From JBKEAD01 sp047973165 (GTDB lineage Bacteria; Verrucomicrobiota; Verrucomicrobiia; Chthoniobacterales; JBKEAD01): a DNA stretch of 6,597 nucleotides. This document shows, in pieces, positions 1 to 5,771 of this stretch (positions within the stretch are counted from its first letter, which is position 1; every line of letters starts with the position of its first letter). Position numbers and translations under genes: made by a program. The notes under the pieces were generated by a model, which was not told the origin of the DNA, made no database searches, and saw only the letters and a list, made by a program, of their open reading frames with translations. The stretch lies in NCBI GenBank assembly GCA_047973165.1, contig JBKEBM010000034.1, forward strand, positions 1 through 6,597. Direction: 5' to 3'.

Positions 1-353
1 ACGAGCAGACTCATGCGATCCGAAATCGCAAAATTGCGATCTGCCCAGATGGCTGTTTTTTGAGCGGAACACAGAGAAAAAAAACGGACCACACTGTGAA
101 GCAAAACGAGAAATACCAGTATGGTGAGAAGCAGAAGAAAAAAGGAGAAAATGAAGTGTTTCGGTGGAGCTGCAGTATCGGCAAACGCTTTTAAGGACAC
201 TAAAAGTGCTGCCAGAAAAAAAGCTGCTCCAAAGATTAGCAGGAAATTTTTTTTTAACTCACCGAGAAGAAAAAGCGTGCGAAAATGATGGACGAGTCTC
301 GCAACGTTTACAGGCCTGCCGAGTGCAGGTGATGTTTTTCCGGAGGTATCCAT
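1..353 (-). CDS. N-terminal part of a two-helix inner-membrane protein (runs off left edge)
   Basis: The minus strand is open from an ATG at 353-351 to the left edge, giving 117 visible residues beginning MDTSGKTSPALGRPVNVARL. Two strongly hydrophobic helices are obvious: about residues 36-57 (NFLLIFGAAFFLAALLVSLK) and 66-92 (HFIFSFFLLLLTILVFLVLL). They are joined by a short loop (ADTAAPPK) and preceded by a basic N-terminal arm. After helix 2 comes a soluble stretch, AQKTAIWADRNFAISDRMSLL. This layout, with two helices then a 'long-axis aDRrf.l.DR.s.L' segment, resembles from memory the start of large DUF4175-like membrane/coiled-coil proteins of Verrucomicrobia and Planctomycetes; I cannot confirm that. 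An in-frame TGA lies 16 codons upstream of the ATG, so the start is well bounded. No clear ribosome binding site is visible. The gene is divergent from the outer-membrane protein gene at 521. The coding call is firm because of the helix pattern; the family is a guess. Confidence 0.8.
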   Translation of the reverse strand, partial: MDTSGKTSPALGRPVNVARLVHHFRTLFLLGELKKNFLLIFGAAFFLAALLVSLKAFADTAAPPKHFIFSFFLLLLTILVFLVLLHSVVRFFSLCSAQKTAIWADRNFAISDRMSLL

Positions 354-520
354 CTTACTACAGAGGTAACAGCATCGTCGGCTGCCAGTCGATTTGATTC
401 AGTCAAAATTTCAGCTCGCTTTGTTCTGCCTCTGACGGGCCTCCAAAAAAATAAAAAAAACTTTTAGAAATTCGCTTGACGATAAATCGTTCTTACGGCT
501 ACTTGGACACTGTTGTATCT
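354..520. promoter_or_regulatory. Divergent intergenic region with A-tracts and a possible -35 box
   Basis: This 167-nt gap separates the left-edge membrane protein gene (minus) from the beta-barrel gene (plus), so it should hold both promoters. Long A-tracts at about 445-460 (two runs split by one T) resemble an UP element or a bent tract. They are followed by TTGACG at 476-481, five of six bases of a sigma-70 -35 box. The expected -10 position (around 499-505, CTACTTG) is a poor match, so the promoter assignment is tentative. No stable hairpin or small gene is visible here. Confidence 0.3.
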
Positions 521-1054
521 ATGAAAACATTCTTAACTACTGCATTACTGGGGCTCGCTGTAGCCATAACAAGCGTTCAGGCTGGCCCTGCCGCTAAAAC
601 CTTCAAAGAAGAAATCGTTGTCATCGACGACACCTGTCTCTTTAGTGATAACGAATTTCAGATTGACGCCTTCTACTCAGGCTTCGTTGGATCCGGAGGT
701 TCTTACTTCGGAACCGGCTCCGGTGGTGGTTTCGGCCTGAACTACTTCTTCGCAAAATACTTCGGTATTGGATATGAAGCACAATGGTATTCCAACCAAG
801 GCACTGCTCAGCACCTGCCTCTCGGTGGAAACTTCTTCATCCGTTACCCTATCTGCTCCCTGAACCTCGCTCCATACATCATGGTTGGTGGCGGCGGAAC
901 ATGGAACGGACATGGCTCTGGCTACGGAAACGTAGGTGGCGGTCTTGAATATCGCTTCACCAAAAACATTGGTATCTTCGTTGACGGACGTTATTTCTAT
1001 GGCGGAACTGACAATGTTGCCAATATCCGCAGTGGCCTTCGCTTCGCATTTTAA
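521..1054 (+). CDS. Small secreted outer-membrane beta-barrel protein
   Basis: The product has 177 residues from the ATG at 521. This start gives a textbook signal peptide: MKTF, a hydrophobic core (LTTALLGLAVAITSV), then QA before a probable cleavage A21|G22. The in-frame TTG at 476 would add 15 polar residues ahead of the signal peptide and is rejected. The mature part of about 155 residues alternates Gly/Tyr/Phe-rich strands and turns (for example GGGFGLNYFFAKYFGIGYEA, then GYGNVGGGLEYRF) and ends in RSGLRFAF. The terminal Phe is the classic signal for BamA-dependent insertion. Roughly eight strands are plausible, as in the OmpA/OmpW-size 'outer membrane beta-barrel' families. Two Cys (39 and 112) could pair. 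Codon choice is strongly biased (about 15 TTC against 3 TTT for Phe), unlike its neighbours, suggesting abundant expression. It is monocistronic, with an intrinsic terminator 26 nt after the stop. The exact function (structural, porin-like or adhesive) cannot be read from the sequence. Confidence 0.9.
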   Translation: MKTFLTTALLGLAVAITSVQAGPAAKTFKEEIVVIDDTCLFSDNEFQIDAFYSGFVGSGGSYFGTGSGGGFGLNYFFAKYFGIGYEAQWYSNQGTAQHLPLGGNFFIRYPICSLNLAPYIMVGGGGTWNGHGSGYGNVGGGLEYRFTKNIGIFVDGRYFYGGTDNVANIRSGLRFAF

Positions 1055-1079
1055 TAATCGCTTAGCATAACAGAAATTT

Positions 1080-1120
1080 AACCGGCTCTTTGGTGGCAAC
1101 ACCGGGAGCCGGTTTTTTTT
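1080..1120 (+). terminator. Intrinsic terminator of the beta-barrel gene
   Basis: A 9-bp GC-rich stem (AACCGGCTC at 1080-1088 with GAGCCGGTT at 1106-1114) is followed by an uninterrupted run of eight T (1113-1120). Inside it a second small stem, GGTG/CACC (1092-1095 with 1100-1103), is closed by a GCAA tetraloop of the GNRA type, stacking on the outer stem. It begins 26 nt after the beta-barrel stop codon and should separate this gene from the permease gene downstream. Confidence 0.92.
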
Positions 1121-1135
1121 GTCTCCAAAGTCAAC

Positions 1136-1141
1136 AGGGAG
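1136..1141 (+). promoter_or_regulatory. Shine-Dalgarno AGGGAG deciding the permease start
   Basis: AGGGAG ends 7 nt before an in-frame ATA (1149-1151) and has no ATG, GTG or TTG at a workable distance. It is one of the few good Shine-Dalgarno sequences in the window, so it argues for initiation at this ATA, or for a mutated ATG. Confidence 0.55.
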
Positions 1142-1148
1142 TAAAACT

Positions 1149-1904
1149 ATAGACCTCTCCATTATCTCTTACATCCTGCTTTTTACCGGAAGCATCTTTG
1201 TGGGTATGAGCAAGGCAGGCTTTGCCGGGACAGGAATCTTTGGCATTATAATTTTTGCAGCGGTATTGCCCGCCCGCGAATCGGTGGGAATGATTCTGCC
1301 CCTGTTGATTATAGCCGATCTTTTGGCGATTTTTACATTCGTGAAGTATGTTGACTGGAAGCAGGTTTTCACCCTGGCACCTCCTGCAACCCTGGGCGTT
1401 ATTGGTGCATGGTTCCTGATGCCACATATTTCAGATGCAAATTTTGCTCCTTTTATAGGAGTTCTGATACTGTGCCTGCTGCTTATGATGCTTTGGTTGC
1501 GATTCAGTCCCGCTTTAACAAATTTTACACTCAGGCATCCACATTTTGGTAAAGGTATGGGATTTCTGGCCGGTCTCACCTCCATGCTTGCAAATGCCGG
1601 TGGTCCGCCAGCCTCACTTTACCTGCTTACCCGTAAGCTGCCTAAAATGGCTTTTGTTGGAACAGGTGCCTGGTATTTCTTTTTTCTGAATCTCTTCAAA
1701 GTTCCCTTCAGCAGCTCCATGGGACTCATCAACAAACAATCCCTGCTCCTGGACTTACAGATTCTACCCTTTATTATTATCGGTTTTTTTACCGGGCTTT
1801 GGCTTCTGAATAAAATCAATCAAACCTTGTTTGAATGGTCTGTTATCACATTGATTTTACCCGGCTCTCTTTATCTTATCTTCAGCCCGATATTTTTAAA
1901 ATGA
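1149..1904 (+). CDS. TauE/SafE-family membrane permease (putative sulfite/organosulfonate or small anion exporter)
   Basis: The product is a hydrophobic protein of 251 residues with about eight membrane helices (roughly 4-22, 28-45, 47-66, 76-91, 102-117, 137-158, 170-187, 203-222 and 228-247). It shows the two-fold repeat of the TauE/SafE (DUF81) family: VGMSKAGFAGTGIFG near residues 18-32 with the partner GFLAGLTSMLANAGGPP at 138-154. The 'GLSKAGF..G', 'LPLLIIADL' and 'DW..V..L.P....G...G' pattern fits the subfamily common in Verrucomicrobia and Bacteroidetes. Family members move sulfite, sulfoacetate or similar anions across the inner membrane; the substrate here is unknown. Start choice: AGGGAG at 1136-1141 sits 7 nt before ATA at 1149, and the resulting MDLSIISYILL is the usual N-terminus. 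The upstream TTG (1119) lies in the terminator's T-run, and the downstream GTG (1200) would cut helix 1. The family call is strong; the start is uncertain. Its stop overlaps the prepilin start. Confidence 0.9.
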   Translation: MDLSIISYILLFTGSIFVGMSKAGFAGTGIFGIIIFAAVLPARESVGMILPLLIIADLLAIFTFVKYVDWKQVFTLAPPATLGVIGAWFLMPHISDANFAPFIGVLILCLLLMMLWLRFSPALTNFTLRHPHFGKGMGFLAGLTSMLANAGGPPASLYLLTRKLPKMAFVGTGAWYFFFLNLFKVPFSSSMGLINKQSLLLDLQILPFIIIGFFTGLWLLNKINQTLFEWSVITLILPGSLYLIFSPIFLK

Positions 1905-2527
1905 ATGCAGTTTGCAGGAAACGACAAATATCTTCGTCATCAGCTTTCAGCTTTATTGAGCTGCTGGTTGTTCTCTCAATTATCGCAGTTCTGATCACAC
2001 TGACCGTTACTGCATATATGCAAATAGCCTCCCGAAGAGGAACTCCCCGCCTTCTTCGCAATGCCCGAAGGATTTCTCTGGCCACCCAGCAAATGTCGCT
2101 GGATTCTTTTACGGCAGGAAAAGGAGCTGTTTGGATGACCCGTGACGGCACGAATTTTTTCGGATCCGCTCAGGAGTTTTTTGATACACTGATTTCAGAA
2201 AATTACCTTACGGCAAATGACGTAAAGGCTCTCATTGCCGCACCAGGAGTGCAGCCTGCCAAAATCATTCCTCCCAACCAAATCATCGCAGGTCCTGATC
2301 AGTCGGCATTTGCTTTCTTTCCCGTTAAGGAAGATTCATCTGCAGATGCTGCATTTATCGTAAGCAAAAACTGGTCACACACAGGCCTGACGACCAATGC
2401 ACCCTACGGAAAAGAAAAATTTGTAGTCTTTCGCAAGAGTGGTGAAGGTGCCATCTACACGCGCCCATCTGACGCCACAAACACCAATCACTTTGGCGAG
2501 AGTTTCAGTAAACCTCTCATTAAATAA
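1901..2527 (+). CDS. Prepilin-like protein with type IV pilin/pseudopilin N-terminus
   Basis: The product has 208 residues from the ATG at 1901, whose ATGA overlaps the permease stop and suggests translational coupling. The N-terminus has a short basic leader (MNAVCRKRQISSSSA), then FSFIELLVVLSIIAVLITLT. This is a class III prepilin signal with F16 at +1 and the conserved Glu20 at +5. The residue before the cut is Ala15 rather than the usual Gly, which prepilin peptidases sometimes accept. After the hydrophobic helix (16-42) comes an arginine-rich segment (RRGTPRLLRNARR). A globular Ala/Phe-containing region of about 140 residues with no cysteine pair follows. Such orphan 'prepilin-type N-terminal cleavage/methylation domain' proteins are very common in Verrucomicrobia, Planctomycetes and Lentisphaerae. 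The role could be a minor pilin or type II secretion pseudopilin. No secretion ATPase or peptidase gene is nearby. The upstream frame from 1835 lies inside the permease gene and is not used. Confidence 0.88.
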   Translation: MNAVCRKRQISSSSAFSFIELLVVLSIIAVLITLTVTAYMQIASRRGTPRLLRNARRISLATQQMSLDSFTAGKGAVWMTRDGTNFFGSAQEFFDTLISENYLTANDVKALIAAPGVQPAKIIPPNQIIAGPDQSAFAFFPVKEDSSADAAFIVSKNWSHTGLTTNAPYGKEKFVVFRKSGEGAIYTRPSDATNTNHFGESFSKPLIK

Positions 2528-2538
2528 ACATCACACCA

Positions 2539-3720
2539 TCAGCAAACCACTCCCGCTGCGTGTCCGCTTGCCCAGGCCCATTGGAAATTATAGCCGCCGA
2601 GCCAGCCCGTTACATCGACCGCCTCACCGATAAAATACAGCCCAGGCACACTTTGCGCCTCCATGGTTTTTGACGAGAGGCTTTTGGTATCCACTCCACC
2701 ACAGGTCACCTCGGCTTTTGTGTAGCCTTCGCTTCCGTTGAAATTGACAGGCCAGGCATGCAAAAGCTGATCTGTCTTTAGCAGCTCTTCCTGAGAAAAC
2801 TGAGCCGGATTTTTTTGCGGGGCGTAAAGATCGCTCCATCTTTCTGCAAAACGTCGCGGCCAGTGTTGAGCAAGCAAAGCTGATAATTTCCGTTGTCCCC
2901 CACGACGAGAGGCCAGCCAGCCCTTTTCTTTTTCTCCAGGCAAAAGGTCAAAATAAACTTTCTCCCCCGCCTGCCAGTAAGAGGATATTTGCAAAACTGC
3001 CGGTCCGCTCATGCCGCGATGAGTGAAAAGTGCCGCCTCTGAAAATTCTCTTTTTCCAAAAACAGTTCTCACTGGCAGGGATACACCGCTCAGACTTTCA
3101 AAAAGCCGTTTGTCCTCCTCCGAAAAGCGCAGCGGAACAAGCCCCGGCCGTGGCGAAATAACAGGCAGCTCAAATTGCTTCGCCAGCCGATACGCAAAAT
3201 CGCTTGCTCCAAGATTTGAAAATGAAAGCCCACCCGTAGCAATAACCAGAGATTGCGCCTGCAGTTCTTCCGACGAAGTCTGAACATAAAATCCATCTGT
3301 CCGCTTTACTTCCTGGACGTGACAGGAAGTAAAAATCTGAACACCCGCTTCCTCACATTCCTCCAAAAGCATCTCGAGAATTTGACGTGAACTTTTATCA
3401 CAAAATAACTGACCCAGCGTTTTTTCATGATACCGAATACCGTGTTTTTCAACGAGAGCAATGAAATCACTCGGTGTAAACCTCGCCATTGCTGAACAAC
3501 AAAAACGCGGATTTTCAGACAAATAATTTTCCCAGCTTGCCCGCGTATTTGTGAAGTTGCAACGTCCTCCACCCGAAATCAGAATTTTATTGCCCGGTCG
3601 CTGATTATGCTCCAGCACGGCAACACGACGCCCACGCTTACCGGCAACACTCGCACAAAAAAGCCCGGCAGCTCCACCGCCGATAACGATAACATCGTAA
3701 GCCGCAGAGGTCTTCGACAC
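2539..3720 (-). CDS. BaiN/HI0933-family FAD-dependent oxidoreductase
   Basis: The product has 393 residues, the family's normal length (E. coli YhiN, H. influenzae HI0933). Residues 9-19 (DVIVIGGGAAG) form the Rossmann dinucleotide-binding loop, and E37 at the end of the second strand is placed to bind the FAD ribose. The signature GNKILISGGGRCNFTN (43-58) identifies the HI0933 group. ATGG (161-164), FTHRGMSGPAVLQIS (232-246), EVTCGGV (337-343) and the C-terminal IGEAVDVTGWLGGYNFQWA (364-382) are further family motifs. Some gut bacterial homologues were named BaiN for a proposed bile-acid flavin reductase role, but most members have no proven substrate, so no symbol is given. The start is a GTG at 3720-3718, 5 nt after the aminotransferase TGA. 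It is therefore the third gene of the regulator-aminotransferase operon. It ends 11 nt from the convergent prepilin stop, with no clear terminator between them. Confidence 0.95.
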   Translation of the reverse strand: MSKTSAAYDVIVIGGGAAGLFCASVAGKRGRRVAVLEHNQRPGNKILISGGGRCNFTNTRASWENYLSENPRFCCSAMARFTPSDFIALVEKHGIRYHEKTLGQLFCDKSSRQILEMLLEECEEAGVQIFTSCHVQEVKRTDGFYVQTSSEELQAQSLVIATGGLSFSNLGASDFAYRLAKQFELPVISPRPGLVPLRFSEEDKRLFESLSGVSLPVRTVFGKREFSEAALFTHRGMSGPAVLQISSYWQAGEKVYFDLLPGEKEKGWLASRRGGQRKLSALLAQHWPRRFAERWSDLYAPQKNPAQFSQEELLKTDQLLHAWPVNFNGSEGYTKAEVTCGGVDTKSLSSKTMEAQSVPGLYFIGEAVDVTGWLGGYNFQWAWASGHAAGVVC

Positions 3721-3725
3721 AGCAA

Positions 3726-4895
3726 TCAGAGACTCTCTTTAAACTCTGCCATACGTTTCATCGCCTCCTTGATCTGATCGAGAGCTGTCGCGTAGCTGCA
3801 GCGCACATATCCCTCGCCACTCGGACCAAAAGCTGTCCCGGGCACGACGGCTACATTTTTTTCCTGAAGCAAACGCAGGGAAAATTCCTTGCTGCTCAGG
3901 CCGGACGAATCAATTCGCGGAAAAACATAAAATGCTCCTTTGGGACACAGGCACTCAAAGCCCATCTCTCTCAGCGAACTCACAATAAAATTTCGGCGAT
4001 TTTCATACTGCCTTTTCATTTCGAGCATGGAAGATTTCCCATTTTGCAGTGCCTCCACTGCTGCCTCCTGGCTCATGGTCGAAGCGCACAATATCGAGTA
4101 TTGATGAATCTTCATCATCGCATCCGTAAGCTCCGCCGGCGCACAGGCAAAGCCAATCCTCCAACCCGTCATCGCAAAAGCCTTTGAAACTCCGTGAAGA
4201 AAAACCGTTCGTTCCCGCATTCCCGGACGGCTTGCAATGCTGACATGACTGGCTGCATCCTCAGCTTCATAAGTCAACTCGCTGTAAATCTCATCCGTTA
4301 GCACGACAAGGTTGTGCTTCTTACAAAGCGCAGCAATTTTATCCAACTCCTCAATCTCCATTGTGGCGCCCGTGGGATTAGTCGGGAAGTTCAGCATCAG
4401 CACCTTCGTGCGCGGAGTGATCGCTGCTTCCACAGCCTCCGCCCGCAGGCTGAATCCCTCCTCGGCCCGGGTTGCCACAGCCACCGCTTTTCCCTGCGCC
4501 AGCAAAATACTCGGGCTGTAAGAAACATAGCACGGTTCATGATAGATCACTTCATCCCCCGGATTCAGAATTGCCCGTAAGGCCAGATCAATCGCTTCAC
4601 TCACTCCGACTGAAACCAGAATCTCATTTTCCGGTGAATACGAAATGCCAAATTCTTCTCTCACATAAGTCGAAATAACCTGGCGCAATCGTGGCAACCC
4701 CAGGTTTGAAGTATAGCCGGTATGCCCCTGTTCAAGAGCGTAAATCGCAGCCTCCCGAATATTCCAGGGTGTTACAAAATCCGGCTCTCCAATTCCAAGA
4801 GAGATAACATCCTTCATGGACTGAACGACTTCAAAAAAATCGCGAATCCCCGAGCGCGGAATGTTCTTTACTGTCTCAGCAATGGGCAAGCTCAT
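3726..4895 (-). CDS. Class I/II PLP-dependent aminotransferase (AlaT/PatA-like)
   Basis: The product has 389 residues and is complete. It is a fold-type I aminotransferase. The N-terminal substrate segment GIGEPDF (34-40) is followed by NFPTNPTG (169-176, with Asn173), Asp201 in TDEIYSEL, and Tyr204. The Schiff-base Lys238 lies in HGVSKAFAMTGWRIG, with Arg246 for phosphate. Arg365 in EGYVRCSYA should bind the substrate carboxylate. The closest remembered relatives are B. subtilis AlaT (YugH) and PatA-type enzymes, and archaeal homologues, which transaminate alanine, aspartate or aromatic amino acids, or N-acetyl-diaminopimelate, with 2-oxoglutarate. The substrate cannot be fixed from the sequence. 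The ATG overlaps the stop of the upstream Lrp-type gene (ATGA at 4895-4892), so the two are probably co-translated. This gene order is conserved in several phyla, supporting an alanine or related amino-acid role. No Shine-Dalgarno is visible, as expected for coupling. Confidence 0.95.
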   Translation of the reverse strand: MSLPIAETVKNIPRSGIRDFFEVVQSMKDVISLGIGEPDFVTPWNIREAAIYALEQGHTGYTSNLGLPRLRQVISTYVREEFGISYSPENEILVSVGVSEAIDLALRAILNPGDEVIYHEPCYVSYSPSILLAQGKAVAVATRAEEGFSLRAEAVEAAITPRTKVLMLNFPTNPTGATMEIEELDKIAALCKKHNLVVLTDEIYSELTYEAEDAASHVSIASRPGMRERTVFLHGVSKAFAMTGWRIGFACAPAELTDAMMKIHQYSILCASTMSQEAAVEALQNGKSSMLEMKRQYENRRNFIVSSLREMGFECLCPKGAFYVFPRIDSSGLSSKEFSLRLLQEKNVAVVPGTAFGPSGEGYVRCSYATALDQIKEAMKRMAEFKESL

Positions 4896-5371
4896 GGCGT
4901 TACAGACAGGCGTTCAGAGGTCTCTTCCAGCGCATGGAAGGTGCCGTTTTCCTTATAAGTTTTCAGACGAAAATGTGAGGCTGTGGCCTGCACGGCACCC
5001 ATTGGACTGAGTTTCTCTGCGACAAAAGTTGCCACCTCACGAAGCGTCTGTCCCTCCACGACGAGCAGCAGATCATAGCCGCCACTTACGAGGTAACAAC
5101 TCCGCACTTCATCAAACTTTGCAATGCGTGCCGCCAGTCGATCAAAGCCGCCCGCCCGCTCCGGAGTCAGGCGCACTTCAATCATCGCCGTCACTGTATC
5201 CGGCTCCCATTTCTCACGATTGATGATGGCCTGGTATCCGATAATCAGCCCACTGGCCTCCAGACGCGCAATCTCTTTGGCAACGTCTTCTTCGCTCAGA
5301 TTGAGCATCCGTGCGAGGTCAGCATGTGAGGTCGTCGAGTCCTGTTGTAATAAGCGAATTAAGGCGTCCAT
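4892..5371 (-). CDS. Lrp/AsnC-family transcriptional regulator
   Basis: The product has 159 residues. The N-terminal winged helix-turn-helix spans about 3-50, with 'LLQQDSTTSHADLARMLNLS' as the first part and a recognition helix near EEDVAKEIARLEASG. It is followed by the strand LIIGYQAIIN that links to the effector domain. Residues 60-140 form the RAM/AsnC ligand-binding domain (TAMIEVRLTPERAGGFDRLA, then YLVSGGYDLLLVVEG), which normally binds amino acids and builds dimers and octamers. This is the subgroup that sits beside aminotransferase genes, for example B. subtilis YugG (AlaR) next to YugH (AlaT). The likely role is to sense alanine or a related amino acid and control this operon, and itself. 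The ATG at 5371 has no Shine-Dalgarno; it is preceded by TTTAACGCC. The upstream divergent region carries a 15-bp Lrp-like dyad. The stop overlaps the aminotransferase ATG. Confidence 0.94.
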   Translation of the reverse strand: MDALIRLLQQDSTTSHADLARMLNLSEEDVAKEIARLEASGLIIGYQAIINREKWEPDTVTAMIEVRLTPERAGGFDRLAARIAKFDEVRSCYLVSGGYDLLLVVEGQTLREVATFVAEKLSPMGAVQATASHFRLKTYKENGTFHALEETSERLSVTP

Positions 5372-5389
5372 GGCGTTAAAAAAATGAAG

Positions 5390-5404
5390 TAGGTTACCAT
5401 GCTA
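5390..5404. promoter_or_regulatory. Candidate Lrp-type operator
   Basis: TAGGTTACCATGCTA has TAG...CTA ends and matches 11 of 15 positions of the E. coli Lrp consensus YAGHAWATTWTDCTR as I remember it. It lies 18 nt upstream of the regulator start (minus strand) and about 21 bp upstream of the -35 box of the H1-like gene (plus strand). From there one protein could control both divergent genes. The central four bases fit poorly and a relative's DNA preference may differ, so this is a candidate only. Confidence 0.35.
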
Positions 5405-5417
5405 CGCAAACAGCCAC

Positions 5418-5446
5418 TTGGCAAGATCGCAGAAAAAGTCTATTAT
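5418..5446 (+). promoter_or_regulatory. Sigma-70-type promoter of the H1-like gene
   Basis: TTGGCA (5418-5423) and TATTAT (5441-5446) each match five of six consensus bases and are separated by exactly 17 bp. With the last -10 base at -7, transcription should begin at 5453, the A of the ATG, so the mRNA would be leaderless. The location also shows that the longer reading from the ATG at 5399 is not translated. Confidence 0.75.
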
Positions 5447-5452
5447 CTCTTC

Positions 5453-5767
5453 ATGGCAGCTACAAAACGAACAGCAAAATCCGCATCAAAGAAACCCCGT
5501 AAATCCACCAGTAAAGCCTCAGCCAAAAAAGCTCCGGCTAAAAAGAAATCTGCAGCCAAAAAAGCCTCGCCAAAAAGCGTTGAAAAAGTCGTGGAAGAAT
5601 CCGTCATCAGCCTCATCGATCAGGCAGCTTCAATTCTGCGCGATGTTGTAAACAAAGGTTCTAAAACAACTGCTAAAGTGCGCTCCCAGGCCCACAAAAA
5701 GGCCCATCAGCTTTTGGACGACGGCACCTTCCAAATCCGCAAAGCCCTGGATAAGCTTCCCAAATAA
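5453..5767 (+). CDS. Small histone H1-like DNA-binding protein
   Basis: The product has 104 residues from the ATG at 5453. The first 45 residues are a Lys/Ala/Ser/Pro tail (MAATKRTAKSASKKPRKSTS, then AKKAPAKKKSAAKKA) of the kind found in eukaryotic H1 tails and in bacterial H1-like nucleoid proteins (Hc1/Hc2 of chlamydiae, and small PVC proteins). Residues 43-104 form a predicted helical region without Pro until the end (VEKVVEESVISLIDQAASIL, then KAHQLLDDGTFQIRKALDKL). It probably binds the DNA backbone through charge and compacts or organises the nucleoid. The upstream in-frame ATG at 5399 is rejected because a good promoter overlaps that stretch. The basic tail is encoded by near-repeats (AGCCAAAAAAGC at 5520-5531 and 5553-5564, give or take one base), which could expand or contract. 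It is divergent from the Lrp-type gene and converges on the LacI-like remnant, stopping 4 nt from that stop codon. Confidence 0.85.
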   Translation: MAATKRTAKSASKKPRKSTSKASAKKAPAKKKSAAKKASPKSVEKVVEESVISLIDQAASILRDVVNKGSKTTAKVRSQAHKKAHQLLDDGTFQIRKALDKLPK

Positions 5768-5771
5768 TAAA

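Noticed and set aside
25..40. Inverted repeat ATCGCAA-AA-TTGCGAT
   Set aside because: It lies inside the coding region of the left-edge membrane protein (DRNFAI codons); a protein-binding site there is possible but unsupported.
151..288. Plus-strand 45-residue basic ORF with AGGAG just before its ATG
   Set aside because: The Lys/Ala-rich look is the antisense image of the hydrophobic helices and loop of the minus-strand gene; the Shine-Dalgarno spacing is only 3 nt.
164..397. Plus-strand ORF of 77 residues starting at GTG
   Set aside because: It lies mostly antisense to the clear two-helix membrane protein on the minus strand, has a basic low-quality composition and shows no family resemblance.
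476..520. TTG start extending the beta-barrel protein by 15 residues
   Set aside because: It would bury the signal peptide, and the TTG overlaps a likely -35 box.
677..1162. Minus-strand ORF of 161 residues opposite the beta-barrel gene
   Set aside because: Shadow of a strongly codon-biased gene with signal peptide and terminal Phe; it also crosses the terminator.
5399..5452. ATG 18 codons upstream of the H1-like start
   Set aside because: The promoter -35 and -10 boxes lie within this stretch and no ribosome binding site precedes the ATG.
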